64,000 nucleotides of DNA from Granulicella sp. 5B5. Lineage in GTDB: Bacteria > Acidobacteriota > Terriglobia > Terriglobales > Acidobacteriaceae. Both the position numbers and the translations under genes were made by a program. The notes below the pieces were generated by a model that saw only the letters and a list, made by a program, of their open reading frames with translations, was not told the origin of the DNA and made no database searches. Within the stretch, counting starts at the first letter, position 1, and every line of letters starts with the position of its first letter. Shown piece by piece: positions 1 through 8,896 of the stretch. The DNA lies in contig NZ_CP046444.1 of assembly GCF_014083945.1 (NCBI RefSeq), forward strand, positions 3,224,001 to 3,288,000, in the 5' to 3' direction.

Positions 1-1740
1 ATCGACAACGTGCTCAGTGCCAAGGCCTCACCCGATCAGGTGCTGGTTTTCACCATCCCACACACGCATCACATCATCAATCTGCAGTTCCTTATACCGA
101 AGCACTTCCACAATGCGTGGACGGTCGTCGCTGTCGCGCTTATCGGTTCGGCCATCATCAAGTCGTTCTGTGACTACTTCGGAACGCTCTTCGCCAACAA
201 GGCCGGCTTCGGCCTCATCACCGATCTTCGCAACGACCTCTACGATTCCATCCTCGGCCGCTCCACGGCGTTCTTTCAGCGACACTCCTCGGGCACACTC
301 ATCTCCACGCTCATCAACGATATCGAGCGTGTGCAGACGGCCATGGCAACCGTGCTCATCGACTTCCTGCAGCAGTTCTTCACCATGGTCGTCATGATCG
401 GTGTCGTCATCATCACAGGCGGAGCCATGGCCTGGATACTGATTGTCTTCGTGCCGGTCATCATCCTCTCCTCGCGCAAGGTTGGCCGCGATGTTCGCCG
501 CACCACGCGTCGCGGACAGGACAAACTCGCCGAGATCCAGAACATTGTGCAGGAGACCATCTCCGGCCACGGCATCGTCAAGGTCTTCGGCACCGAGCCC
601 CTGGAGATGGCGCGCTTCCGCCGCGCAGCCGACCGCCTCCTCAGCGCCAACCTCCGCTCCGTCGCGGTGCAGGCCATCTCATCGCCGCTCATGGATGCCC
701 TCGGCGCAGTCCTGCTCGCTCTGCTGCTCTTCATCGGGCGCAACGTCATCCAGCACGGCGTCACCCCGGGTGTCTTCATCACCTTCCTCGGCGCGGTCAT
801 CATGCTTTACGACCCCGTCCGACGCATGCCTACCTACTACAACAGCTTCCAGCAGGCCGTCGGCGCCAGTGAAGACGTCTTCAAGTTCATCGACGCGCAG
901 GACGAGGTCCGCGAACGCCGTGGAGCCCGCGCACTCAAGTCCTTCGACGGGCGCATCGAGTTCCGCGACGTGCGCTTCGCCTACGAGCGTGACGGCCACT
1001 CCAAAGAGGTTCTCCACGGCATATCCCTAACGCTCAACCGCGGCGAAGTCCTCGCTCTCGTCGGCCCCAGCGGTGCAGGGAAGTCAACCCTCGTCAATCT
1101 GCTGCCCCGCTTTTACGACGTTACCGAGGGGGCGATCCTGCTCGACAAGCACGATGTCCGCGACCTTACGCTCGCTTCACTTCGCAAGCAGATCGGCAAG
1201 GTCACGCAGGAGACTGTTCTCTTCAACGACACCGTTCGTAACAACATCGCCTACGGCCAGCCCGACGCACCGATGACTGTCGTTGAAGAGGCCGCAAAGG
1301 CGGCCCTCGCGCACGACTTCATCCTGCGGCTCCCGCAAGGGTACGACACTCCCATCGGCGAACGCGGCGCGCGTCTCTCCGGCGGCGAGCGGCAACGTAT
1401 CGCCATCGCCCGCGCCCTGCTCAAAAATGCGCCCATCCTCATCCTCGACGAGGCCACCAGCTCACTCGACACCGAAAGCGAAGCCGCCGTTCAGGCGGCC
1501 CTCGCCAATCTCATTGAAGGCCGCACTGTCCTCGTCATTGCGCACCGTCTCTCCACCGTGCGCCGTGCCGACCGCATCGCCGTCATGGAGAGCGGAACCA
1601 TCACCGAGCTTGGCACGCACGATCAGCTCCTCGCTCTCGGCGGCACCTACTCGCGCCTCTACAACCTGCAGTTTGGTGCACTCGACCCCATCGATGCCGA
1701 CGCGCTTCCACCGCTCGCCGGCCAACTCACACGGAGCTAG
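1..1740 (+). CDS. ABC exporter, fused permease-ATPase (MsbA-like), 5' partial
   Basis: Half-transporter of the lipid A/multidrug exporter family: a membrane permease domain joined to an ATPase that powers export across the inner membrane. The reading frame is open to base 1. The first visible residues already lie around the second membrane segment, so the start codon and first transmembrane helix lie upstream of the window; the GTG at 10 is probably internal. The permease half covers about residues 1-300. The ATPase half shows Walker A (GPSGAGKST), signature LSGGERQ, Walker B (ILILDEATSSLD) and the H-loop His (VIAHRL). The stop is 46 nt before gmk, so the two may be cotranscribed. The substrate cannot be read from the sequence. 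Confidence 0.9.
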   Translation: MDNVLSAKASPDQVLVFTIPHTHHIINLQFLIPKHFHNAWTVVAVALIGSAIIKSFCDYFGTLFANKAGFGLITDLRNDLYDSILGRSTAFFQRHSSGTLISTLINDIERVQTAMATVLIDFLQQFFTMVVMIGVVIITGGAMAWILIVFVPVIILSSRKVGRDVRRTTRRGQDKLAEIQNIVQETISGHGIVKVFGTEPLEMARFRRAADRLLSANLRSVAVQAISSPLMDALGAVLLALLLFIGRNVIQHGVTPGVFITFLGAVIMLYDPVRRMPTYYNSFQQAVGASEDVFKFIDAQDEVRERRGARALKSFDGRIEFRDVRFAYERDGHSKEVLHGISLTLNRGEVLALVGPSGAGKSTLVNLLPRFYDVTEGAILLDKHDVRDLTLASLRKQIGKVTQETVLFNDTVRNNIAYGQPDAPMTVVEEAAKAALAHDFILRLPQGYDTPIGERGARLSGGERQRIAIARALLKNAPILILDEATSSLDTESEAAVQAALANLIEGRTVLVIAHRLSTVRRADRIAVMESGTITELGTHDQLLALGGTYSRLYNLQFGALDPIDADALPPLAGQLTRS

Positions 1741-1786
1741 CGTGCACGTATCCTCGCCCCGGCTCGGGTTACACTGACCTCATCTC

Positions 1787-2455
1787 ATGGCCGGCATCCT
1801 CTTCATCATCTCGGCGCCCAGCGGCTCGGGCAAATCTACGCTCGTCAGCGAGGTCCGCCGTCTCGTCTCTGGCCTCGAGTTCTCCATCTCTTACACCACC
1901 CGCGCTCCCCGTGGCTCGGAGCGGGATGGTGTTGAGTACTATTTCACCGACAAAGCTACCTTCGAACGTATGATCGCTGATGACGAGTTCCTCGAATACG
2001 CCACCGTCTTCGGCAATCACTACTACGGCACAGCAGTCTCTGCCCTGGATCATGCACTGGCCCACGGCAACGACTTGCTCCTTGACATCGACGTCCAGGG
2101 CGCTCTGCAGGTCATGCAAAAGGTCCCGCAGGCAATCTCCATCTTCATCTTGCCCCCCGCGCCAGACGTGTTGGAGAAACGTCTCCGCAACCGCAGCCAG
2201 GCGGAAGGTGTGGCCGACGAGGCAGAGATCGAGAAGCGTCTCTCGCAGGCACGCACGGAGCTGCAACAGCTTCACAGGTATAAGTACGCTCTCGTCAACG
2301 ATGTTCTCGACGAGGCAGCGTCCGAGATGCGTGCGATCGTGCTTGAGGCCCGTGGCGAAGCCAACGCGCAGGAGCGCGTTCTTGCCGATGCCTGTCGCAC
2401 CACGCATCACTCCGAGCGCCTCGACATGGCTCTGGCAAGCTTCGACAAGCCGTAG
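1787..2455 (+). CDS. gmk: guanylate kinase
   Basis: Phosphorylates GMP (and dGMP) to GDP with ATP in the cytoplasm, an essential step of guanine nucleotide supply. The 222-residue product starts almost directly with the P-loop SAPSGSGKST and continues with the guanylate-binding stretch YTTRAPRGSERDGVEYYF, followed by a lid region rich in Arg and Glu. Length fits the family, with a slightly long C-terminus. It is followed by rpoZ, a pairing common in bacteria. Confidence 0.96.
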   Translation: MAGILFIISAPSGSGKSTLVSEVRRLVSGLEFSISYTTRAPRGSERDGVEYYFTDKATFERMIADDEFLEYATVFGNHYYGTAVSALDHALAHGNDLLLDIDVQGALQVMQKVPQAISIFILPPAPDVLEKRLRNRSQAEGVADEAEIEKRLSQARTELQQLHRYKYALVNDVLDEAASEMRAIVLEARGEANAQERVLADACRTTHHSERLDMALASFDKP

Positions 2456-2590
2456 CCCTGCTCTTCTGGCAGTCTGAATCTGCGTGCTCAGTTCTGGTGA
2501 CTTACGTCATCATCCTGAAATCCACAACAAATCTTTCCACAGGGGGTTTGCTTCTCGGGTACTATACCTGCAAACCCCGGAGGTCCATGC

Positions 2591-2800
2591 ATGGCCCTAA
2601 ACGAGCAAGCTTCGCTGCTTCTGCAGAACAAGTACAGCCTCGTCAAAGGCGCTGCACGTCGCGCCAGACAGCTCCAATCCGGAGCGCCTTCCCTTGGCGT
2701 CTCCAACTCGCTCAAAGCCTGTCGTGTCGCACAGGACGAAGTACGCGCAGGCAAGGTCACCTACACCGTCGGTGCCCGCAAGCCTGCACCCGCCCTGTAA
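2591..2800 (+). CDS. rpoZ: RNA polymerase omega subunit
   Basis: Small subunit (69 aa) that helps assemble and stabilise the beta' subunit of RNA polymerase. Recognised by the core NKYSLVKGAARRARQLQSGA, the conserved omega helix with its Ala-Ala-Arg-Arg-Ala-Arg-Gln signature, and by its place directly after gmk. A good ribosome site (CGGAGG, 7 nt before ATG) fixes the start. The 135-nt gap after gmk could hold a separate promoter. Confidence 0.9.
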   Translation: MALNEQASLLLQNKYSLVKGAARRARQLQSGAPSLGVSNSLKACRVAQDEVRAGKVTYTVGARKPAPAL

Positions 2801-2843
2801 AGGTTCCCGCACTGCGCTCCGCAGCCGGTAAACTGGTACACGG

Positions 2844-3824
2844 ATGAGCGCTTCTCCTGAGCAACAACTGCGGGCCTACGTCGACTACCTGCGTGACCTC
2901 GGCATCTACGATCTCTATCGCCGCGACGACCCAGCCACGGTTCTGCCCGAATCGCTGCGTGCAGCGCTGTCGGCGAAACCTGCATCGGTTCCAGCAGCCA
3001 GGGCCGTGACACCACCAGCCCCAACCCCGGCTCGCTCCCCCGCTCCGCCCCCACCAGTGCGTACAGCTCCGCCGGTAGCTTCGTGTCCAACACCTCCGCT
3101 AGTGGCTTCTCCTCCGCCAGACTACTTCTCGCTCGACCCTGTCACATCCTCTGCGCCAGATCTAGGTGCCCCCATGCCCAAGCCCAAGTCCTTTGACGCG
3201 CTCGTGCCCGTGCCTACGCGCGTCATTCCCGCTGCCGAGCGTCCCGCCGCTCTCGAAAGTGTCCGCACCGAAATCGGCGACTGCACCCGCTGCCCGCTCG
3301 CCTACGGCGGCCGCCACAAGATCGTCTTCGCCGACGGCGACCCCAGTGCCCGCCTCATGTTCGTCGGCGAAGGCCCCGGAGCCGACGAGGACGCGCAAGG
3401 CCTGCCCTTCGTCGGCAAGGCCGGCCAACTGCTGAACAACATGATCATGGCCATGGGCCTCAAGCGTGAAGAGGTCTATATCGCCAACATCGTCAAGTGC
3501 CGCCCGCCCGCCAATCGCACCCCGGAGTACGTCGAGGCCACCACCTGCTCGCAGTTCCTCATCCAGCAGATCGACATCGTCCGTCCCGAGGTCATCGTCG
3601 CGCTCGGAGGCACAGCGGCCACCTATCTTCTCGGCGTCAAGCAGTCGCTAGCGTCCCTGCGAGGCCACTGGTACAGTTCACGCGGGGCCAAGGTCGCCGT
3701 AACCTACCATCCCGCGTTCCTGCTCCGCGACCCGCGCCAGAAGGGCGAAGCCTGGAAGGATCTCCAGCGCGTGATGGCCGAACTCGGCCTCAAGGCTCCG
3801 GCACGCCCCTCACCCTCCACCTAG
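2844..3824 (+). CDS. type-4 uracil-DNA glycosylase (iron-sulfur)
   Basis: Removes uracil from DNA to start base-excision repair. The C-terminal two thirds carry the family-4 core: Cys pair CTRCPL, active-site region [20 protein letters not shown], the Cys-containing [12 protein letters not shown], a further Cys (TTCSQF) and the late His motif YHPAFLLR. The four Cys match the 4Fe-4S cluster ligands of the family. The first ~115 residues are a Pro/Ala-rich low-complexity linker, an extension common in acidobacterial and myxobacterial members. ATG at 2844 lacks a clear ribosome site but sits 43 nt after rpoZ. Confidence 0.88.
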   Translation: MSASPEQQLRAYVDYLRDLGIYDLYRRDDPATVLPESLRAALSAKPASVPAARAVTPPAPTPARSPAPPPPVRTAPPVASCPTPPLVASPPPDYFSLDPVTSSAPDLGAPMPKPKSFDALVPVPTRVIPAAERPAALESVRTEIGDCTRCPLAYGGRHKIVFADGDPSARLMFVGEGPGADEDAQGLPFVGKAGQLLNNMIMAMGLKREEVYIANIVKCRPPANRTPEYVEATTCSQFLIQQIDIVRPEVIVALGGTAATYLLGVKQSLASLRGHWYSSRGAKVAVTYHPAFLLRDPRQKGEAWKDLQRVMAELGLKAPARPSPST

Positions 3825-3892
3825 TCATCGCGGGCGCGGGAGGCTTTGTCTGCCACGCGCACTCCTGCTAAACTGGTCAAGTACCCAAACGT

Positions 3893-3968
3893 GGGGCTGT
3901 AGCTCAGCTGGGAGAGCGCCTCGTTCGCAACGAGGAGGTCAGCGGTTCGATCCCGCTCAGCTCCACCA
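3893..3968 (+). tRNA. tRNA-Ala (anticodon CGC)
   Basis: A complete cloverleaf can be drawn by eye: acceptor GGGGCTG/CAGCTCC, D stem GCTC/GAGC, anticodon stem CCTCG/CGAGG with loop TTCGCAA (anticodon CGC, reading GCG), T arm AGCGG/CCGCT with TTCGATC, and an encoded CCA. Acceptor position 3:70 is G-T (G:U in RNA), the hallmark identity element of alanine tRNAs. Confidence 0.97.
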
Positions 3969-4643
3969 AGAAAATCAAGCAGTTAGTTTGAAAATCTGAA
4001 TCGCGGATGAGCTGAACAAGCCCTGTGAGTCAGAAATGGGTCCAAAGTGGCCTTGCCACCTCCAACACAAGCAGCGCGACGCCTTCCTGGCCTTCCTTTC
4101 AGGTTAGGCGGGGTACCGTTATTTCAGAAATGACGCCAAGGTGCGCGACCAGTTTCAAAGCATTCTGGATTTTCAAAAACCACGGTCAACGAAGTGGCTG
4201 ATCTCGTTTTGGCAAGACCTTAGAGATGCCAATCCTGCAGCGATCCCGCCACCAGCTTGTAGAAAGATGGCAACGGCTGCAGTGAGCATCTATCTTCCGC
4301 TGAAGATGGATGTAGTTATCTGCGCCAGTAGTCACTACAAGAAAACAATACGAAGCAAGAGCATCCGATGTGCCAACCGCACCCGGCCTTATCCGCTTCA
4401 TTTGCCATCGAATGCTCTCTCGGTTGAAGTTGTCAATGATTGACGATATCGAGAATGAATTAGCTTTTGTGGAAATCCTAACCGCTAACTGAGGCAACCC
4501 GCACCAACACAACGTGGGGCTGCTTTACAAATGCTGCTACCTGCGCGTGAGAGCGTGACATGGTCGTGGTTATACTGTGAGAAGCGATTCGCAACTAGCG
4601 TCCTTTTACCGTTATCGCTCGTCTGTTCTTCTATAGATAAGCC
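3969..4643. other. gene-poor, lower-GC stretch downstream of tRNA-Ala
   Basis: About 675 nt with no convincing gene. Base composition is visibly less GC-rich than in the neighbouring genes. The short open frames here have no ribosome site and no recognisable motif. A position just 3' of a tRNA is a classic integration site, but I see no integrase and no repeated copy of the tRNA 3' end in the window. Confidence 0.5.
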
Positions 4644-4700
4644 TTGAATCGAGCCGCACAACGCGCGTTTACGGTGCACCCTCAGCCCCTTCAGTTGAGG

Positions 4701-5003
4701 ATGAAAGCGGTTCTGTGCCTTGTCCTTGCTCTCTGGGTGGGCATGGCACAGGCAGTCCATCATCACGGATCAGGGCGATTTCAGGACGCGCATCACCGAG
4801 TTGTTAGCAAAGATAACGGACACGATTCCGGCGAGCTATATTGCCCTCTGTGCGCGGTTATGCACTCGGTTCTTCCGGGTGCATCGCCGACACTGCCGCC
4901 TTCGTTTCTCTTTCAATCGATCACTACCGTTACAACCTCCCTGGCGGTTGTCCAGCTTTGGCGATTCGATCTCTTCGGTAGACCACCTCCTTCCTCAATC
5001 TAG
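4701..5003 (+). CDS. small secreted CPLC-motif protein (DUF2946-like)
   Basis: Predicted 100-aa protein whose N-terminus (MKAVLCLVLALWVGMAQA) reads as a signal peptide, followed by a His-rich patch and the motif CPLCAVMHSVLPG, then a hydrophobic stretch. Histidines followed by CxxC and a hydrophobic tail recall DUF2946 proteins, often linked with metal or outer-membrane uptake genes; this is similarity of pattern only. A TTG at 4644 would add 19 residues; ATG 4701 is preferred because it begins with the signal peptide. It lies 131 nt before a TonB-dependent receptor, with which it may act. Function unknown. Confidence 0.55.
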   Translation: MKAVLCLVLALWVGMAQAVHHHGSGRFQDAHHRVVSKDNGHDSGELYCPLCAVMHSVLPGASPTLPPSFLFQSITTVTTSLAVVQLWRFDLFGRPPPSSI

Positions 5004-5134
5004 TTCATTGCAAAAGTAGACAAGAGTAGCTCGCGCATTTGCGCGGCTGCCTGCTTGTATTTCGACTGGTCCGCGCGATTGCGAAGGATCGTCGAGCGCA
5101 TTGACAGATATTCAGAGAAAACAGGAGTTGTTCC

Positions 5135-7864
5135 ATGAAGAAGCCACGTTTCTTTCGCTTTGCCGTCTTCGCCTTCCTCGCGGGGTTGGTAATAGCTTTT
5201 GCGGCCGGTGCCGCATATGGCCAGAGCACATCCGGAACGGTCACCGGCTCAGTTTTTGATCCCAGCGGCGCTGGGCTTGCAGGTGCCACCGTCACGCTGA
5301 CGAATCCCGTCAGCGGATACTCGCGAACCGCCGTTACCGATGGAACCGGTACCTATCGCTTCTATAACTTACCCTTCGACCAGTACAGTGTTACGGCAAC
5401 CAGCTCTAATTTTGTGGCTTCCACGCGCCAGGCACAGGTCTACTCTCCGGTGCCACTCGCGCTGGTCTTTCACCTTCAGGTGAGTTCTGTGACCTCAACG
5501 GTGGAAGTACAGGGAGCCCCTGGTTTGGTGGAACAAGATCCCAATTTCCATACCGATGTGGATCGCTCCGTCATCAACCGGCTACCGATCGAGAGCCCGT
5601 CAAGTGAGTTAAGCTCCATCGTCACACTGGCTTCCCCCGGCGTTGCAGCGGATTCAAACGGCCTGATGCACGGGTTAGGGGACCACGCCGAGAACTCCTT
5701 CAATGTTGATGGCGAACCGATCACCGATCAGCAGAGCAAGGTCTTCTCAAACCAGGTGCCGGCAGCCGCGGTTCAATCACTCGAGGTCATCGACGGCGCT
5801 CCACCAGCCGAATATGGTGATAAAACCTCGCTGATCGTGAAGATTACTACCCGCTCAGGCCAGGGAGTTACCACCCCGACAGGAACAGTACGTCTGTCCT
5901 ACAGCACGTTCGGTACCAGCAATCTTGGATTCGACACATCATACGGCGGAACGAACTGGGGCAATTTCATCGCAGTCGATGGATTGCAAAGCGGGCGATT
6001 TCTTGACGGCCCGGAATTTGCAGTGCTGCATGATAAGGGCAACGAAGAGAATTTCTTCGATCGGTTCGACTACAACTTTACGCCGCGCGATTCGATTCAC
6101 TTCAACGCGCAATACACGCGGTCGTGGTTTCAGACGCCAAATGACTTTGAGAATATCGGCGTGGTCGACCCCAATGGGAATGTGATCGGCAACACTGACC
6201 AGCGCTCGAAGATCGGCACGATCAACTTCTCGCCTACCTTCACGCATGTGATCAGCGACGACTCGGTTGCCAATATTGGCGTCTACGTTCGCCGCGATGC
6301 GTACAACTACTATCCCAGCAACAATCCCTTTGCCGACTACGCTCTCGATCAGCAACAGGAAACGATCAGCCAATACAGGACCCTGACGAACATGGGCGTT
6401 CATGCTGATATTTCCTACGTCCACGGTATTAACAACGCAAAGCTTGGCGGCGTATATGAGCAAACGCTGCTACGTGAGAATGACAGCGTAGGTGTTGTCG
6501 ATCCCACGCTGACACCTTCCTGCCTCGACACGAACGGAAATCCAACCGGCTGTACTTCCCCGGGAGCCACACCGAACCCCAACGTCATTCCCGTCTTGGT
6601 TCCCTATGACCTCACGCAGGCCGGCTCTCTTTATGCTTGGAAGGGCCGCACGGACGTCAAGCAGCTTGCCCTCTACGGTGAAGATCAGATTACGGCAGGC
6701 AACTGGCTTTTGAACTTCGGCATTCGCGGCGACTTCTATAACGGGATGACCATTCAACGGCAAGCCGAACCCCGCGTCGGTATCTCATACAACGTAAAGC
6801 CGACGAACACTGTACTGCGAGTCTCCTATGCCCGCACGCAGGAAACTCCGTTCAATGAGAATCTCGTTCTCTCATCGACAGGTTGCTCCGATCCGGTGCT
6901 CTTTGCGGTCTTCTCCACCTTGTCCGCGGGCAGTTGCGCGACACAGGCTATCACCCCCTTCAATCCGGGTTTCCGCAACGAGTTTCACGCTGGGTTTGGC
7001 CAATCCGTGGGTCGTCACTTTGTCTTCAACGGAGAATACATCTGGAAGTACACGCACAATGCGTACGACTTCAGCGTGCTCGGTACGACCCCCATTACCT
7101 TCCCAATTGAATGGGCCAGCTCGAAAATTCCTGGTTATGCTTTGAGCGCGACGTTGACCGACCTTAAGGGTCTGTCGGTTCGGTTCAACGCATCGTCGGT
7201 GGCCGCTCGGTTCTTCAATCCCCAGTTAGGCGGTGTGGGAGCGACGCCGGGTATCGTTGGCAGCACCCTCCCGTTCCGCATCGACCACGACGAACACTTC
7301 AACGAGACAACCCATCTCGAATATGCGATGCCCTTCCATAAGAGCATGTACGTTGGCTTCAATTGGAGATACGACACGGGCCTCGTAGCAGGCGCGTCGC
7401 CCTGCTACAACACAACCGACCCGAACAGCGTTTGCAACCCGCTCAATGGCGGCCCTTCGATCACGATCAATGGGCAGCCCGGGATCGACCTCAGCTATCT
7501 CAGTCCCGATCAGCAGTTCCAGGCAGGCCTCGTCTGCAATGGCGTCAAGGCCACTCCGACAAGCGGTCTAACGCAATGTCTGGCGTCGCAACTGACATCC
7601 AATCTCATCGTGATCCCGGCGCCTGGCACCGAGGATGACGATAAGAACCCACAGCGGATTCAGCCACGGACCGTCTTCGACTTGGCGTTGGGCGATGACA
7701 ACATCATGCACTTCGGCGAGAACGACCGCTATAAGTTCAGCGGACGTATCACGGCCATCAACCTTGCCGATAAGTATGCGCTCTATAACTTCCTCTCCAC
7801 ATTCTCAGGCACACATTATCTAACGCCACGGACTGTAACGGGGGAAGTGGCTTTCCACTTCTAG
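5135..7864 (+). CDS. Oar-like TonB-dependent outer-membrane receptor
   Basis: Outer-membrane beta-barrel of 909 aa for energised import of a large or scarce ligand. Order: signal peptide (residues ~1-31), carboxypeptidase-regulatory Ig-like domain (~35-120; GTVTGSVFDPSGAGLAGATV), plug domain (~130-240, including NSFNVDGEPI and the VIDGAPPAEYGD segment), then the barrel, ending in Phe (VAFHF) as outer-membrane proteins do. Start set by AGGAG 8 nt before ATG. No SusD-like partner, so the substrate is not suggested by context. A strong hairpin follows the stop. Confidence 0.88.
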   Translation: MKKPRFFRFAVFAFLAGLVIAFAAGAAYGQSTSGTVTGSVFDPSGAGLAGATVTLTNPVSGYSRTAVTDGTGTYRFYNLPFDQYSVTATSSNFVASTRQAQVYSPVPLALVFHLQVSSVTSTVEVQGAPGLVEQDPNFHTDVDRSVINRLPIESPSSELSSIVTLASPGVAADSNGLMHGLGDHAENSFNVDGEPITDQQSKVFSNQVPAAAVQSLEVIDGAPPAEYGDKTSLIVKITTRSGQGVTTPTGTVRLSYSTFGTSNLGFDTSYGGTNWGNFIAVDGLQSGRFLDGPEFAVLHDKGNEENFFDRFDYNFTPRDSIHFNAQYTRSWFQTPNDFENIGVVDPNGNVIGNTDQRSKIGTINFSPTFTHVISDDSVANIGVYVRRDAYNYYPSNNPFADYALDQQQETISQYRTLTNMGVHADISYVHGINNAKLGGVYEQTLLRENDSVGVVDPTLTPSCLDTNGNPTGCTSPGATPNPNVIPVLVPYDLTQAGSLYAWKGRTDVKQLALYGEDQITAGNWLLNFGIRGDFYNGMTIQRQAEPRVGISYNVKPTNTVLRVSYARTQETPFNENLVLSSTGCSDPVLFAVFSTLSAGSCATQAITPFNPGFRNEFHAGFGQSVGRHFVFNGEYIWKYTHNAYDFSVLGTTPITFPIEWASSKIPGYALSATLTDLKGLSVRFNASSVAARFFNPQLGGVGATPGIVGSTLPFRIDHDEHFNETTHLEYAMPFHKSMYVGFNWRYDTGLVAGASPCYNTTDPNSVCNPLNGGPSITINGQPGIDLSYLSPDQQFQAGLVCNGVKATPTSGLTQCLASQLTSNLIVIPAPGTEDDDKNPQRIQPRTVFDLALGDDNIMHFGENDRYKFSGRITAINLADKYALYNFLSTFSGTHYLTPRTVTGEVAFHF

Positions 7865-7885
7865 AACCGCAAACCGCGTTAAGAC

Positions 7886-7915
7886 ACCGGGGCCATCCTT
7901 ACGGATGGCCCCGGT
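7886..7915 (+). terminator. hairpin terminator after the first receptor gene
   Basis: Perfect 13-bp stem ACCGGGGCCATCC / GGATGGCCCCGGT with a 4-nt loop, 21 nt after the stop codon. No T-run follows, so termination could be Rho-aided or partial. Confidence 0.7.
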
Positions 7916-7948
7916 CATCTACTTGCGAGAATCAACGAAGAGGACCTA

Positions 7949-8110
7949 ATGCGACGGCTCTATGGGGGAAGGCGCAATCGAGGGAGCAAGCAGCGAATCG
8001 CGGACATCCGTTTCACCACCAGTGATAAGTGGTTCGCCGTCTTTCTGATCGTAATTATGATATTGGCAGGCGCGGCTGGCGCATGGTTGGGAGCTCACTT
8101 CCCAGACTGA
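7949..8110 (+). CDS. 53-aa single-pass membrane protein
   Basis: Small open frame preceded by AGAGGA 5 nt before ATG. The product has a strongly basic N-terminal half (MRRLYGGRRNRGSKQR), then one hydrophobic helix of about 20 residues (WFAVFLIVIMILAGAAGAWLG) and ends in HFPD. Basic residues before the helix predict an N-in orientation. It starts 33 nt after the receptor terminator, so it may be expressed by read-through. No family recognised. Confidence 0.55.
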   Translation: MRRLYGGRRNRGSKQRIADIRFTTSDKWFAVFLIVIMILAGAAGAWLGAHFPD

Positions 8111-8272
8111 CAGCGCTGCTAATGGTCCGAAGGTTTCGCTGTAACAGGCAAAGACGAAGATTGGCGTTGGACAGAACAGTGGCGCCACACGCTGCCTGGT
8201 ATCTCTATGCGGTGAACCTGCGGCAGTAGCAGAAATGGGTTTCGTACAAACGGCCAATTTGTCCGTGTAAAG

Positions 8273-8313
8273 GTCTTCGCAAGGCGAGGGATTGGGCCTG
8301 CGAAGACTTTTTT
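8273..8313 (+). terminator. Rho-independent terminator
   Basis: Stem GTCTTCGC(A)AGGC / GCCTGCGAAGAC with one bulged base, a 10-nt loop and six T directly after. It ends the transcript that carries the 53-aa gene, or a small RNA from 8111-8272. Confidence 0.85.
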
Positions 8314-8322
8314 ATCTTTTTC

Positions 8323-8350
8323 TTGCATCTCGATTGATATGTGATATCTT
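8323..8350 (+). promoter_or_regulatory. candidate sigma-70 promoter for the second receptor gene
   Basis: TTGCAT and TATCTT separated by 16 nt, directly after a terminator and 45 nt before a small gene with a good ribosome site. Prediction by eye only. Confidence 0.4.
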
Positions 8351-8394
8351 ATTTTTGAAAAGCACACAGATCGGAAGTACACTGGAGGCAAATC

Positions 8395-8502
8395 ATGAAG
8401 ATATTCGTCCTTCTTGCCCACTCCTCGAATGCAGTTGTTTCGTTCACGCGCTGTGAGAACACGTCACTTGCGCGTTGTTGTGGCAACACGGCTTCCTGTT
8501 AA
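8395..8502 (+). CDS. 35-aa Cys-containing peptide, candidate leader peptide
   Basis: Starts 6 nt after a perfect GGAGG. The product begins MKIFVLLAHSSNAVVSF and has four Cys, two of them adjacent (residues 20, 28, 29, 35, the last residue). It lies between a terminator/promoter pair and a long structured region before the receptor gene. The Cys-Cys codons come just after the left arm of a long-range inverted repeat (8461-8470), the layout expected of a translation-sensing leader. No known family; a small secreted peptide is the alternative. Confidence 0.5.
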   Translation: MKIFVLLAHSSNAVVSFTRCENTSLARCCGNTASC

Positions 8503-8548
8503 AGCTCTCAGAACAGACTCCGTCGTCTGGTACACCGCCAAGTGACGT
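8461..8548 (+). promoter_or_regulatory. long-range inverted repeat in receptor leader, possible attenuator
   Basis: ACGTCACTTG (8461-8470) is perfectly complementary to CAAGTGACGT (8539-8548), which is followed by CTTCTTTTT. Nested inside are TGTTG/CAACA (8476-8488) and CAGAC/GTCTG (8514-8529). The left arm is inside the 35-aa coding sequence, so a translating ribosome would decide whether it pairs. Confidence 0.4.
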
Positions 8549-8896
8549 CTTCTTTTTACACTCGCAGGGACTTCCATTGCCTGGCGCTGTAAACCCCATT
8601 CTGAGTCTTCCTTTAGTTCAAGTCAGCAATCAACGGTAACCCCGCGTATAGCGGTGGAAGAGCCGTCTCTGCATACTTGAGCTATCCCAATCTTTATTCC
8701 GTTGTGTACGCGGTCTACCTGCCGTAGCGAGAAGGTGTGCCTTCGTGTGCCTGCGCACCGGAGTTGCAGGTCTATCAGCTTGGTTGTGCTTTTGTAGCCG
8801 CGTAGCTCCGTAGCGAAATCTCGTACGACCCTGCAGCAGCACGCTGGGGAAATAGATAGCCATTGATGCATGCGGTTTTCCGCCAAGGGGGAATTG

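Noticed and set aside
2519-2548. TCCACA-like words before rpoZ considered as DnaA boxes
   Set aside because: No close match to TTATCCACA and no cluster; no origin genes nearby.
4141-4512. Overlapping open frames of about 100 codons on both strands after tRNA-Ala
   Set aside because: No ribosome site, no hydrophobic or domain pattern; length expected by chance.
8029-8229. 66-codon open frame overlapping the 53-aa membrane gene
   Set aside because: No ribosome site and an Arg-rich random composition; the other frame has a ribosome site and a membrane helix.
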